From Umezawaea sp049997955 (GTDB lineage: Bacteria > Actinomycetota > Actinomycetes > Mycobacteriales > Pseudonocardiaceae): 64,000 nucleotides of DNA. The stretch lies in NCBI GenBank assembly GCA_049997955.1, contig JAEBDY010000006.1:248001-312000 (forward strand). Direction: 5' to 3'. A model generated the notes under the pieces. That model was not told the DNA's origin, ran no database searches, and saw nothing but the letters and a program-made list of their open reading frames with translations. This document shows positions 7,811-16,525 of the stretch, one piece after another (the stretch's first letter is position 1; each line of letters opens with the position of its first letter). The position numbers and the translations under genes are program-made.

Positions 7811-9181
7811 TCAGCGTCCGGCGAGGAAACCCAGGATGTCCTGACGGGTAACGACGCCCGCCGGTTTGCCGTCGTCCAGCACCAGCGCACCGTCCGCATG
7901 GGACAGTGCCTTCATCGCCACGCCGACCGGTTCGCCCGCGCCGATCGTCGGCAGCGGAGCGGACATGTGCTTGTCCAGCGTGTCCGCCAACTGGGCCTTC
8001 CCGGTGAACAGCGCCTCCAGCAGGTCGCGCTCGTTGACCGCGCCAGCGACCTCGGCGGCCATGACGGGCGGCTCGGCGTTGACCACCGGCATCTGCGAGA
8101 CGCCGAACTCGCGCAGGATCGCCACCGCTTCCGCGACGGTCTCCTTGGGGTGGCCGTGGACGAGGTCCGGGATGTGGCCGTCCTTGCGCCGCAGCACGTC
8201 GCCGACGGTCGCGCCGGACGAGTCCGGCGGCAGGAAGCCGTAGGAGGACATCCACTGGTCGTTGAAGACCTTCGACAGGTAGCCGCGCCCGCCGTCGGGC
8301 AGCAGCACGACGACGACGTCGTCCGGCCCGCACTCCTGGGCGATCCTGATGGCGGCCGCGGCGGCCATGCCGCAGGACCCGCCGACGAGCAGGCCCTCCT
8401 CGCGGGCGAGGCGCCGGGTGACGGCGAAGGAGTCGGCGTCGGACACGGCGACGATCTCGTCGCAGATGTCCCGGTCGTACGCGTCCGGCCAGAAGTCCTC
8501 GCCGACGCCCTCGACCAGGTACGGGCGGCCGGTGCCGCCGGAGTACACCGAGCCCTCGGGGTCCGCGCCGATGATCTTCACCTTGCCGCCGGACACCTCC
8601 TTGAGGTACCTGCCGGTGCCCGAGATGGTGCCGCCGGTGCCGACGCCCGCGACGAAGTGCGTGATCCGCCCCTCCGTTTGGCGCCAGATCTCCGGACCCG
8701 TGGAGTGGTAGTGGCTCAACGGGTTCTGCGGGTTCGAGTACTGGTCCGGCTTCCACGCGCCGGGGATCTCGCGCACCAGGCGGTCCGACACGTTGTAGTA
8801 CGAGTCCGGGTGCTCCGGGGCGACCGCGGTCGGGCACACCACGACCTCGGCGCCGTACGCCTTGAGCACGTTGCGCTTGTCCTCGCTGACCTTGTCCGGG
8901 CAGACGAAGACGCACTTGTAGCCGCGGCGCTGCGCGACGAGGGCCAGGCCGACACCGGTGTTGCCGGACGTCGGCTCGACGATCGTGCCGCCGGGCTTCA
9001 GCTCACCGGAGGCCTCGGCCGCCTCCACCATGCGCAGCGCGATGCGGTCCTTCACGCTCCCGCCGGGGTTCAGGTACTCGACCTTGGCGAGCACCAGCGG
9101 CGCGGCGCCCTCGGTCACCGAGTTCAACTTCACCAGCGGCGTGTTGCCAACCAGGTCGACGACGTGCTCGACGTACTCCAC
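7811..9181 (-). CDS. cbs: Cystathionine beta-synthase
   Basis: A 456-residue fold-type-II PLP enzyme. It condenses homocysteine with serine (or an acylated serine) to cystathionine. The PLP lysine is Lys44 in NPGGSVKDR, with the phosphate-binding GTGGTISGTGRY and the asparagine loop PTSGNTG. Residues about 335-456 form two CBS-domain repeats (HGHPKETVAEAVAIL and MSAPLPTIGAGEPV), usual regulatory ligand-binding modules. GTG 9181 is chosen because AAGGAC lies upstream and the product starts with the family's EYVEHVVDLVGNTPLV. It is divergent from the GDSL hydrolase and functionally linked to metB. Confidence 0.93.
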   Translation of the reverse strand: MEYVEHVVDLVGNTPLVKLNSVTEGAAPLVLAKVEYLNPGGSVKDRIALRMVEAAEASGELKPGGTIVEPTSGNTGVGLALVAQRRGYKCVFVCPDKVSEDKRNVLKAYGAEVVVCPTAVAPEHPDSYYNVSDRLVREIPGAWKPDQYSNPQNPLSHYHSTGPEIWRQTEGRITHFVAGVGTGGTISGTGRYLKEVSGGKVKIIGADPEGSVYSGGTGRPYLVEGVGEDFWPDAYDRDICDEIVAVSDADSFAVTRRLAREEGLLVGGSCGMAAAAAIRIAQECGPDDVVVVLLPDGGRGYLSKVFNDQWMSSYGFLPPDSSGATVGDVLRRKDGHIPDLVHGHPKETVAEAVAILREFGVSQMPVVNAEPPVMAAEVAGAVNERDLLEALFTGKAQLADTLDKHMSAPLPTIGAGEPVGVAMKALSHADGALVLDDGKPAGVVTRQDILGFLAGR

Positions 9182-9284
9182 CGGGAGAGTCCTTTCCCAC
9201 TTTGCGAGATGACGCGCGCAGCCTAACTCGGCCACGCGGCTCGGGTGGTTGGTGGACGATTCACCGCGTGGACGAGGTGACCAG

Positions 9285-10166
9285 GTGATCGGCAGGCGCG
9301 GGCTGCGCACGGCGGCCGTGGCGATGGGTGCGGTCGGCGGCGGGTTCAGCGCCCTGTACGCCCTGCTCAACGAACAGGGGCGGCGGGCGCGGCTGGCCAT
9401 CGGCGCGCCCACGGCCCCTCCGCCGCGCGGCGACGGGGTCTACCAGCCCCACGGCCTGCACGGCATCCGCCCGTCGCTGCGGTTCGCCGTGGTCGGCGAC
9501 TCCATGGCCGCGGGCCTCGGCGCCGACCGGCCGGAGGAGCTGCCCGGCGTGCTGATCGCGAAGGGCCTCGCCGAGGAGTCGGACCGGCCGGTGCGGCTGA
9601 CCACGTACGCGGTCGTCGGCTCGACCACGCGCGACCTGCGCGGACAGGTCGACCGGGTCGTGCGCGACCGGCCGGACGTGGCGCTGGTGATCATCGGCGC
9701 GAACGACGTGACGTCGAAGGTCTCCATCGGCGCGGCGGTCGCGATGCTGGGCGCGCAGGTCGGCCGGATGCGGTTGGCGGGCATCGGTGTCGTGGTCGGC
9801 ACCTGCCCCGACCTGGGCACGGTCCTGCCGATCGCCCAGCCGCTGCGGTCGGTGGCCCGCTCCTGGAGCCTCCGGCTGGCCCGCGAGCAGCGGATCGCGG
9901 TGGAACGCGCGGGCGGCGTCGCCGTGCCGCTGGCGGACCTGCTGTCCCGCGAGTTCCTGGCCCGACCGGGTGACCTGTTCAGCGCCGACCGCTTCCACCC
10001 CAACGCGGTGGGCTACGACGCCGCCGCGGCCGTGCTGCTGGCTCCGCTGTGCAGCGTCGCGGGCGTGTGGCACGGCGGCCCGCTGCCGGACCTGCCAGTC
10101 CGGTCGGCCGTGGCGGACGCCCGGCGCCCGGCGTCCCGCGTGGCGGCCTGGCTGAACCGGCGCTGA
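9285..10166 (+). CDS. SGNH/GDSL-family lipase or esterase, exported
   Basis: A 293-residue hydrolase with an N-terminal signal or membrane anchor (RTAAVAMGAVGGGFSALYALL). SGNH blocks are visible: Ser73 in VVGDSMAAGLGA, Asn140 in IIGANDVTS, and Asp235 and His238 in SADRFHPNAVGY. It is therefore expected to hydrolyse an ester on the outer face of the membrane or in the medium. GTG 9285 is chosen because GAGGTGA precedes it. Upstream in-frame starts at 9249 and 9252 lack this signal. The substrate is unknown. Confidence 0.85.
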   Translation: MIGRRGLRTAAVAMGAVGGGFSALYALLNEQGRRARLAIGAPTAPPPRGDGVYQPHGLHGIRPSLRFAVVGDSMAAGLGADRPEELPGVLIAKGLAEESDRPVRLTTYAVVGSTTRDLRGQVDRVVRDRPDVALVIIGANDVTSKVSIGAAVAMLGAQVGRMRLAGIGVVVGTCPDLGTVLPIAQPLRSVARSWSLRLAREQRIAVERAGGVAVPLADLLSREFLARPGDLFSADRFHPNAVGYDAAAAVLLAPLCSVAGVWHGGPLPDLPVRSAVADARRPASRVAAWLNRR

Positions 10167-10276
10167 CCGGCACCGGCACCGGTGGTTCCCCGGATGGACC
10201 AGCACCGGATCTTTCGGCATCGTGAAAGCACGGCGGCGTGCGTCACGAGTGGTGGCCCAGCTGAACAGGCGTTAAC

Positions 10277-10282
10277 TAGGGT
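10277..10282 (+). promoter_or_regulatory. Candidate -10 box of the thiolase gene
   Basis: TAGGGT matches the actinobacterial TAnnnT -10 consensus. It lies 37 bp before the ATG, leaving a short leader that contains the ribosome-binding site AAGGGAG. No clear -35 box was seen. Confidence 0.35.
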
Positions 10283-10318
10283 GGATCCACACGCTGCGGT
10301 GAACAAGGGAGTTCAGTA

Positions 10319-11539
10319 ATGCCTGAGGCAGTCATCGTCTCCGCCGCCCGGTCCCCCATCGGCCGAGCGGGCAAGGGCTCGCTCAAGGACATCCGCGGCG
10401 ACGACCTGACCGTGCAGATGGTCAAGGCCGCGCTGGCCAAGGTGCCGGAGCTCGACCCGGCCACCATCGACGACCTGATGCTCGGCTGCGGCCTGCCCGG
10501 CGGTGAGCAGGGCTTCAACATGGGCCGGGTGGTGTCCGTGCTGGCGGGCTACGACCAGGTTCCCGGCACTACCGTCACCCGGTACTGCGCCTCCAGCGTC
10601 CAGACCACCCGGATGGCGCTGCACGCCATCAAGGCGGGCGAGGGCGACGTGTTCATCAGCGCGGGCGTCGAGACCGTGTCGAGCTTCGCGCGCGGCAACT
10701 CCGACGGCTGGCCGGACACGCACAACCCGGTGTTCGCGGACGCCGAGGCGCGCACCGTGTCCACCGCCGAAGCTGGCGCAGACTCCTGGACCGACCCGCG
10801 CGAAGCGGGCCAGGTCCCCGACATCTACATCTCGATGGGCCAGACCGCGGAGAACCTGGCGTGGGCCAAGGGCATCTCCCGCGAGGAGATGGACCAGTTC
10901 GGCGTGCGCTCGCAGAACCTCGCCGAGAAGGCCATCGCCAACGGCTTCTGGGCCCGTGAGATCACCCCCGTGACGCTGCCGGACGGCACCGTCGTCTCCG
11001 CGGACGACGGCCCCCGCGCGGGCGTCACCCTCGACGGCGTGGCGGGCCTCAAGCCGGTGTTCCGGCCGAACGGCAAGGTCACGGCGGGCAACTGTTGCCC
11101 GCTCAACGACGGCGCCGCGGCACTGGTGGTCATGAGCGACGTGAAGGCCCGCGAACTGGGCATCACGCCCCTGGCCCGGATCGTGTCGACCGGCGTGTCC
11201 GGCCTGTCGCCGGAGATCATGGGCCTCGGCCCGGTCGAGGCGTCCCGCCGCGCGCTCGCGCTGGCCGGGCTGTCGATCGGCGACATCGACCTCGTCGAGA
11301 TCAACGAGGCGTTCGCCGCACAGGTCATCCCGTCCTACCAGGAACTGGGCATCGACCTGGACCGGCTGAACGTCAACGGCGGCGCCATCGCGGTCGGCCA
11401 CCCGTTCGGCATGACCGGCGCGCGGATCACCACGACCCTGATCAACTCGCTGCAGTTCCACGACAAGCAGTTCGGCCTGGAGACCATGTGCGTCGGCGGC
11501 GGCCAGGGCATGGCGATGGTGCTGGAACGCCTCAGCTAG
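10319..11539 (+). CDS. Acetyl-CoA C-acyltransferase (thiolase)
   Basis: A 406-residue thiolase that cleaves or forms beta-ketoacyl-CoA using CoA. The nucleophile is Cys90 (TRYCASSVQ), with the NEAFA loop, His361 in VGHPFGMTGAR (more often GHPIGATGAR) and the acid/base Cys391 in CVGGGQG. Full length for the family. AAGGGAG precedes the ATG. It stands alone, so whether it is FadA-type (degradative) or AtoB-type (biosynthetic) cannot be decided from context. The similarity in length and motifs favours the fatty-acid beta-oxidation type. Confidence 0.9.
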   Translation: MPEAVIVSAARSPIGRAGKGSLKDIRGDDLTVQMVKAALAKVPELDPATIDDLMLGCGLPGGEQGFNMGRVVSVLAGYDQVPGTTVTRYCASSVQTTRMALHAIKAGEGDVFISAGVETVSSFARGNSDGWPDTHNPVFADAEARTVSTAEAGADSWTDPREAGQVPDIYISMGQTAENLAWAKGISREEMDQFGVRSQNLAEKAIANGFWAREITPVTLPDGTVVSADDGPRAGVTLDGVAGLKPVFRPNGKVTAGNCCPLNDGAAALVVMSDVKARELGITPLARIVSTGVSGLSPEIMGLGPVEASRRALALAGLSIGDIDLVEINEAFAAQVIPSYQELGIDLDRLNVNGGAIAVGHPFGMTGARITTTLINSLQFHDKQFGLETMCVGGGQGMAMVLERLS

Positions 11540-11562
11540 CTCTGCGTGACCGCTTTTCCGGA

Positions 11563-11600
11563 AGGGGACGACCACTGCTCCGATGCGGTGATCGTCCCTT
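11563..11600 (+). terminator. Hairpin terminator after the thiolase gene
   Basis: Imperfect inverted repeat (AGGGGACGACCAC at 11563-11575, GGTGATCGTCCCTT at 11587-11600) 24 bp after the stop codon, followed by TTTCACG. Confidence 0.55.
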
Positions 11601-11658
11601 TCACGCGTCATCGGAACGCCGCGAAACAGTCCCTACCTTGGAGTAGGGGAGGCTTCAC

Positions 11659-11877
11659 ATGCCGTACGTCTGGTGGCACAGCGGGTACGACCAGCTGTGC
11701 CACGCCTTCAAGGCCGAGCACACCGCCGTGATGGACCGGAGCTTCTACGAGGCTGTGTGCGAGCACAGCGTTCCGGTCGAGAGGGTGGAACGTGAGCAGC
11801 ACGGGCACCTGTGCGTGACCTGCCTGGTGAAGGTGGGGGCCACGTTGCCCGATGACGGGGGTGGGTGGCGGGTTTAG
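11659..11877 (+). CDS. Small Cys/His-rich protein, zinc-finger-like
   Basis: A 72-residue protein with a strong ribosome-binding site (GGGGAGG, six bases before ATG). Cysteines and histidines are clustered: Cys14-His15, Cys34-x-His36, His48-x-His50 and Cys52-x2-Cys55. The last group (HGHLCVTCLVKVG) resembles a zinc ribbon knuckle. No catalytic motif or signal peptide is visible. Metal binding and a regulatory or redox role are inference. The coding strand becomes G/T-rich towards the 3' end, like the repeat-containing DNA that follows. Confidence 0.65.
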   Translation: MPYVWWHSGYDQLCHAFKAEHTAVMDRSFYEAVCEHSVPVERVEREQHGHLCVTCLVKVGATLPDDGGGWRV

Positions 11878-11878
11878 T

Positions 11879-11950
11879 GAGGCTTGAAAGAGCAGTTCCG
11901 TTGTGGGCGTTCCAGCGGGAGGCTTGAAAGAGCAGGTTCGTCGTGGGGTG
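11879..11950 (+). repeat. Tandem direct repeat, two units, 40-bp period
   Basis: GAGGCTTGAAAGAGCAG begins at 11879 and again at 11919, each followed by a related TTC/GT-rich stretch. It directly follows the small zinc-finger-like gene and precedes repeat R2 copy A1. The rest of the 11878-12242 gap holds that repeat, a pyrimidine-rich CTTGCTC tract (about 12120-12180) and a terminator. No further gene was found. Confidence 0.6.
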
Positions 11951-12063
11951 TTCGATTTGACTTGGGGCCCCTTGATTCGACCCTTTGTCGGGCCAAAACG
12001 GCAGGTGGTGAAGCCGCAGCCCGACCAATTTTAAGGGTCGAATCCCCCAAGTAAAATCGAACA
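11949..12063 (+). repeat. Structured repeat R2, copy A1
   Basis: A 115-bp nested palindrome. Outer arms 11949-11967 and 12045-12063 pair with one mismatch. The middle arm GATTCGACCCTT pairs with AAGGGTCGAATC, and the inner GTCGGGC pairs with GCCCGAC. The centre, CAAAACGGCAGGTGGTGAAG, defines subtype A and is shared with the inverted copy at 52229-52339. Any open reading frame across it is an artefact. Confidence 0.85.
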
Positions 12064-12188
12064 CGGTTGGGTGCGAACGGAACGAGCAGCCGTCTTGCGC
12101 CTGGTTGTGGGCTGGGAAGCCGACTCGTCCTTGCTCTTGCTCCTGCCCTCGCTCTTGCTCCTGATTGTTCGTTCTTGCCTGCGCGTGC

Positions 12189-12223
12189 AGAAGGGCGCCC
12201 GGCCAGTGGCCGGGCGCCCTTCT
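12189..12223. terminator. Strong hairpin terminator of the Bax-inhibitor-like gene
   Basis: Arms AGAAGGGCGCCCGGCC (12189-12204) and GGCCGGGCGCCCTTCT (12208-12223), 16 bp, 3-nt loop. It lies 20 bp beyond the minus-strand stop at 12243. Confidence 0.8.
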
Positions 12224-12242
12224 CGGTCTAGCGGGTCTGCTG

Positions 12243-13034
12243 TCAGTCCGAGTTGAAGTAGGACAGCAGGCGCAGGATCTCCAGGTACAGCCAGACCAGG
12301 GTCACGGTCAGGCCGAACGCGACTCGCCAGGCGAACACGGCCGGGACGCCGGCGCGGATCGCCTCGTCTGCGGCGTCGAAGTCCAGCAGGAAGCTGAAGG
12401 CCGCGATGCCGATGCAGACCAGGCTGAAGATGATCGCGATGGTGCCGCCGTCACGCAGGCCGAGACCGCCCGGCGTGAGGAAGCCCGCGACCAGGTTGGC
12501 CAGCATGAGGACCGCGACGCCGATGACGGCGCCGGTGATCCACTTGGTCAGCTTGGGCGTGACCTTCACGGCGCCGGTCTTGTAGACCACCAGCATGCCG
12601 ATGAAGACACCGATCGTGCCGATGATCGCCTGGATCACGATCGCGTTGCCGTTGCTGAACGCGCGGCCGACCAGGCCGCTGACCGCACCGAGGAACACGC
12701 CCTCGGCCACGGCGTAGGCCAGTACGAGCGCCGGGCTCGGCTTCTTCTTGAAGATGTTGACCAGGGCCAACACGAAACCGATGATCATCGCCGGGATCGC
12801 GAGGGCGTACAGCTCCATCGCGAAGGTGATGGTGCCCGCGACGAGGAGCACGGCCAGGGTCGCGCCGGTCTTGGTCACCACGTCGTCGATCGTCATCGGG
12901 CGGTTGGCCGCCGATGGGGGTGCAGGGTCGTAGCCGGGGCCCGCTTGCTGCGGCGGCTGACCGAAACCTGCGTGGTTGTTCCCGAAACCGCCGGTCGGCA
13001 GGTTGCGGAAAGCGGGGTTGCTGGTGGTGCGCAC
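12243..13034 (-). CDS. Bax inhibitor-1/YccA-family membrane protein
   Basis: A 263-residue integral membrane protein with about seven hydrophobic segments between residues 60 and 255, after a Pro/Gly/Gln-rich soluble N-terminus (GGFGNNHAGFGQPPQQAG). The transmembrane pattern and the LDFDAADEAI segment fit the bacterial BI-1/YccA-like group, whose members act as ion-leak channels or protease modulators. GTG 13034 follows AGGAGG at five bases. It is divergent from the deacetylase-like gene over 209 bp, which shows no other gene. Confidence 0.85.
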   Translation of the reverse strand: MRTTSNPAFRNLPTGGFGNNHAGFGQPPQQAGPGYDPAPPSAANRPMTIDDVVTKTGATLAVLLVAGTITFAMELYALAIPAMIIGFVLALVNIFKKKPSPALVLAYAVAEGVFLGAVSGLVGRAFSNGNAIVIQAIIGTIGVFIGMLVVYKTGAVKVTPKLTKWITGAVIGVAVLMLANLVAGFLTPGGLGLRDGGTIAIIFSLVCIGIAAFSFLLDFDAADEAIRAGVPAVFAWRVAFGLTVTLVWLYLEILRLLSYFNSD

Positions 13035-13243
13035 CTCGTCCTCCTGTGGCGTGCTGACGCCGTCACGGGGTTCAACGACCACACGAGTCGATCGGTTCCC
13101 GTCGGGTAAAAGTGACTTTACCTGGACTGTCGATCTCGGCACCCGGCAACACCGATCGCGGAACGTAACGATCGACACAACCGGGTGAAGTTGATCGTGA
13201 TCTGCACGCAACCTGCCACCCCTGGTCACCGTCTCTACCTTTC

Positions 13244-14407
13244 GTGGCGCGGAAACAGAAGCGGTTGGGCTTGGTGACGACCGGGGTGGCGCTCGGCGTC
13301 GTCGTGGCGGTGCTGGTGACCATGAACGGAGCCCCGTCGGACCGGGAGGCCCCCGACAACGTCGCGGCAGGAGTGCCCGCACCCCAGCGCCCGCCGATGA
13401 CCGGCGGCCCGGCCACCGAGATCCCCGCCCAGGCCGAACCGCGAGCCGACTGGATGCGCAAGCTGGGCCCGAACGAGAAGCCCCCGCAGTTCGTCATGTT
13501 CTCGTTCGACGGCGCCGCCTCGAAGTCCCACTGGGACCGCGTCATGCCCATCGCCAGGGAGACGAAAGCGCACGTCACAGGCCTGTTGTCCGGCGTTTAC
13601 ATGATGAGCGACGACCAGGCGAACAGCTACACGGGCCCAGGCCACGACACGGGTTTCTCCGCCATCGGCTTCGGCGGCAGCAGGCAGGACGTCGCCCTGC
13701 GCATCGGCTACCTCAACGACGCCCTGGCGGCGGGCCACGAGATCGGCACGCACTACAACGGCCACTACTGCCAGGGCACCGAGCCGAGCGTGGGGACCTG
13801 GAGCACGGACCAGTGGAACACCGAACTGGACCAGTTCTTCGACATCGTCGACCAGGCGAAGCGGCAGGGCTTCGCGCTGGACCCGAAGACCGTGAGGGGC
13901 GGCCGGACCCCCTGCCTGGAAGCGGACTGGAAGGAGGCCATCCCGGCGATGAAGGCCCACGGCCTGGTCTACGACACGAGCCACGTGAGCCTGGGCGTGA
14001 CCTGGCCGACGATCATCGACGGGATCTACGAGTTCCCGCTGCCGGAGGTACGGGTGCCCGCCTTGGACAAGCAGGTGGTGATGATGGACTTCAACCTCTG
14101 GTACGCCCTCAACGGCGCGAAGGAGGAACCGGAACGGGCGGCGGAGTTCACCTCGGTGGTGATCGACACGTACCGCTCGGTGTACCGGGAGGCCTTCAAC
14201 AACAACCGGGCGCCGCTGACGATCGGCAACCACTTCAACGAGTGGGCGGGCGGCGCCTTCAGCGCGGCGGTGGAGCAGTTCATGGGCGAGGTCTGCAAAG
14301 AGAAGGACACGGTGTGCGCCACGTACACCGAGGTCATCCAGTGGATGCAGTTGCAGGACCCGCAGGTCCTGGCCCAGCTGCGCAGCTTCCCGCCCGCGCA
14401 GAACTAG
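13244..14407 (+). CDS. Polysaccharide deacetylase-like exported protein
   Basis: A 387-residue protein with a single N-terminal hydrophobic anchor (LVTTGVALGVVVAVLVTMNG) and a linker to about residue 70. The catalytic part resembles a NodB-type barrel: FVMFSFDGAAS (deacetylase motif 1 with the aspartate), then HEIGTHYNGHYC (metal-binding His pattern of motif 2) and VRGGRTPCLEADWKEA (motif 3-like). It probably acts on a cell-wall or extracellular glycan. The GTG start has no ribosome-binding site, suggesting leaderless translation. The motif spacing is unusual, so the activity could differ from deacetylation. Confidence 0.75.
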   Translation: MARKQKRLGLVTTGVALGVVVAVLVTMNGAPSDREAPDNVAAGVPAPQRPPMTGGPATEIPAQAEPRADWMRKLGPNEKPPQFVMFSFDGAASKSHWDRVMPIARETKAHVTGLLSGVYMMSDDQANSYTGPGHDTGFSAIGFGGSRQDVALRIGYLNDALAAGHEIGTHYNGHYCQGTEPSVGTWSTDQWNTELDQFFDIVDQAKRQGFALDPKTVRGGRTPCLEADWKEAIPAMKAHGLVYDTSHVSLGVTWPTIIDGIYEFPLPEVRVPALDKQVVMMDFNLWYALNGAKEEPERAAEFTSVVIDTYRSVYREAFNNNRAPLTIGNHFNEWAGGAFSAAVEQFMGEVCKEKDTVCATYTEVIQWMQLQDPQVLAQLRSFPPAQN

Positions 14408-14608
14408 GGACCGCCGCCGTCTGGCCGGCGCGGCACGGACCGGACGCGCGCCCCGTCCAGTCCACAGTGGACGGACGCCGGTGGTGGCGTGCCGGATCGA
14501 GGACCCCGAACCCGCGAGCGGTCGCGCCCGACGGCAGCGTGATCGGGATCTGGATCGGGGGGTTGGACCCACCGCGCGGAGGCACCCCGACAGGCCAGAC
14601 TCGACGGC

Positions 14609-15895
14609 ATGACGGACATGGATCTGGTGGGCGAACTCCGCGAGCGCGCGCGGCTGGTGCTGTGGAGCCTGGTCCGCATCCCCCTCGCACTCGTCGGGCT
14701 GGTGCTGATCCCGTTGCAGCTCACCGCTTACCCGCTGATCCTGGTGACGGTCGGGGTGCCGCTCCTGCTCGGGGTGATGGCGCTGGAGCGGTCCGCGCTG
14801 CGCGGCTACCGCCGGTGGGCGGGCGGCGTGCTCGGCACGGAGATCCCGACGCCGTACCGGCTTCCGCCCAGCCGCGGGCCCGTGGCCAGGGTGCGCTCGA
14901 TCGCCACCGACCCGGCGACGTGGCGGGACCTCGCGTGGACGTTCGTCAACGCCCCCCTCAGCGTCGTCGCGGGGATCCTCCCGCTGGCTGTCTGGGTGAG
15001 CGGGCTCATGGGGTTCGTGATGCCGTTCACCTGGCTGTTCACCGGGCTGGACCAGGACGTCGAGTACCTCTTCCTGGAGGGGGACACCCCCGGCGGCATC
15101 GCCTTGGCACCGGTGTTCGGCGGGCTGCTGCTGGCCGTCGCGTGGCACCTGACGCCGTGGGCGACGAAGGCGCACGCGACGGTCGGGCGGTGGCTGCTGG
15201 CGCCGACCGCCCGGACCACCCTGTCCTCGCGGGTGCGGGAGCTCTCGGACTCGCGGGCCGACACCGTGGACGCGCAGGCCGCCGAGCTGCGCCGCATCGA
15301 ACGCGACCTGCACGACGGCGCGCAGGCCAGGCTCGTCGCGCTGGGCATGAGCCTCGGGATGGCCGAAGACCTGATGGCCCGCGACCCGGAAGCGGCGAAG
15401 GCGCTGCTGGCCGAGGCGCGCGAGTCGTCCACGCTGGCGCTGTCGGAGCTGCGGGACCTGGTGCGCGGCATCCACCCGCCGGTGCTCGCCGACCGCGGGC
15501 TCGACGGCGCGGTGCGGGCGCTGGGCCTCGCGCTGCCGCTGCCGGTCGAGGTCGACGTCGAACTGCCGGGCAGGCCGCAGGCCCCGGTCGAGTCGGCCGT
15601 GTACTTCGCCGTCGCCGAGACGCTGGCGAACGTCGCCAAGCACAGCGGCGCCACCTCGGCGTGGATCCGGGTCCGGCACGCCGACGACCGGCTGGCGGTG
15701 ATGATCGGGGACGACGGCCGCGGCGGCGCGACCGTGACGGCGGGAGGCGGACTTCGGGGGATCGAGCGCAGGCTCGCCGCGTTCGACGGCACACTCGGAC
15801 TGGCCAGTCCCGTCGGAGGACCGACCATCGTGACTCTGGAGCTGCCGTGCGAGTTGTCCTCGGTGAAGACCTCGTCCTCCTCAGGGACGGCCTGA
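14609..15895 (+). CDS. NarL-type sensor histidine kinase
   Basis: A 428-residue kinase. Two pairs of membrane segments (about 18-57 and 112-180) form a putative sensor module. The HisKA_3 dimerisation helix carries His235 in RRIERDLHDGAQARLVALG, and the HATPase domain shows N (LANVAKHSGA) and G boxes (GDDGRGGA, GGGLRGIERRL). It phosphorylates the response regulator encoded by the overlapping next gene. The ATG has no clear ribosome-binding site; CAGACT seven bases upstream could be the -10 of a leaderless promoter. The signal sensed is unknown. Confidence 0.9.
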   Translation: MTDMDLVGELRERARLVLWSLVRIPLALVGLVLIPLQLTAYPLILVTVGVPLLLGVMALERSALRGYRRWAGGVLGTEIPTPYRLPPSRGPVARVRSIATDPATWRDLAWTFVNAPLSVVAGILPLAVWVSGLMGFVMPFTWLFTGLDQDVEYLFLEGDTPGGIALAPVFGGLLLAVAWHLTPWATKAHATVGRWLLAPTARTTLSSRVRELSDSRADTVDAQAAELRRIERDLHDGAQARLVALGMSLGMAEDLMARDPEAAKALLAEARESSTLALSELRDLVRGIHPPVLADRGLDGAVRALGLALPLPVEVDVELPGRPQAPVESAVYFAVAETLANVAKHSGATSAWIRVRHADDRLAVMIGDDGRGGATVTAGGGLRGIERRLAAFDGTLGLASPVGGPTIVTLELPCELSSVKTSSSSGTA

Positions 15896-16494
15896 TCCGA
15901 CTGCTGGGGGCGTACGGGTTCGAGGTGGTGGAGGCCGTGGACAACGGCCCCGCGCTGCTGGCCGCCCTGGTCGAGCACAAGCCGGACGTGGCGGTGGTGG
16001 ACGTCCGGCTGCCGCCGACGTTCACCGACGAGGGCCTGCGCGCGGCGATCGCGGCGCGCAAGCGGGTGCCCGGCCTGCCGGTCCTCGTGCTGTCGCAGTA
16101 CGTCGAGCAGCTGTACGCGCGGGAGCTGCTGTCGGACCGGGCGGGCGGTGTCGGCTACCTGCTCAAGGACCGGGTGTCGAACGTGGGCCAGTTCGTGGAG
16201 GCGATCCGCCGGGTCGCGGCGGGCGGGACCGCGATGGACCCCGACGTCGTCACGCAGTTGCTGGAGAGCCACGTGCGCGACAAGCCGCTCGGGTCGCTGA
16301 CGCCGCGCGAGCGGGAGGTGCTCGGGCTGATGGCGGAGGGCCGGTCGAACGTGGCCATCGCGGCCAGGTTGTTCGTCGGGGAGAAGGCGGTCGGGAAGCA
16401 CACCGCGAACATCTTCGGCAAACTCGGGCTGCCCCAGTGCGACGACGACAACCGGCGAGTACTCGCCGTGCTCGCCTATCTGAACCGGGGCTGA
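15847..16494 (+). CDS. LuxR/NarL-type response regulator
   Basis: A 215-residue regulator starting at a GTG inside the kinase gene (49-bp overlap), implying translational coupling. The receiver domain has the acidic pair Glu7-Asp8, phospho-acceptor Asp52 (VVDVRLPP), Ser83 and Lys107 (LLKDRV). The C-terminal LuxR helix-turn-helix is LTPREREVLGLMAEGRSNVA onwards. The recognition helix reads VGEKAVGKHTANIFGKLGL, so DNA binding is expected. A small GC hairpin (16491-16512) overlaps its stop. Confidence 0.92.
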   Translation: MRVVLGEDLVLLRDGLIRLLGAYGFEVVEAVDNGPALLAALVEHKPDVAVVDVRLPPTFTDEGLRAAIAARKRVPGLPVLVLSQYVEQLYARELLSDRAGGVGYLLKDRVSNVGQFVEAIRRVAAGGTAMDPDVVTQLLESHVRDKPLGSLTPREREVLGLMAEGRSNVAIAARLFVGEKAVGKHTANIFGKLGLPQCDDDNRRVLAVLAYLNRG

Positions 16495-16512
16495 GCCCCG
16501 CGCGCGGCTCAG

Positions 16513-16518
16513 TAGCAT
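16513..16518 (+). promoter_or_regulatory. Candidate leaderless promoter (-10) of the DUF885 gene
   Basis: TAGCAT ends seven bases before ATG 16526, the spacing expected when transcription starts at the A of the start codon. There is no ribosome-binding site. Confidence 0.45.
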
Positions 16519-16525
16519 TCGGCGC

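Noticed and set aside
11708..12064. Minus-strand frame across the small Cys/His gene and repeat R2 copy A1
   Set aside because: It is antisense to a gene with a strong ribosome-binding site and starts in the repeat arm; no coding character.
12120..12180. Pyrimidine-rich CTTGCTC repeats as a CRISPR or regulatory array
   Set aside because: Units are short, unequal and lack spacers; this is simple low-complexity DNA.
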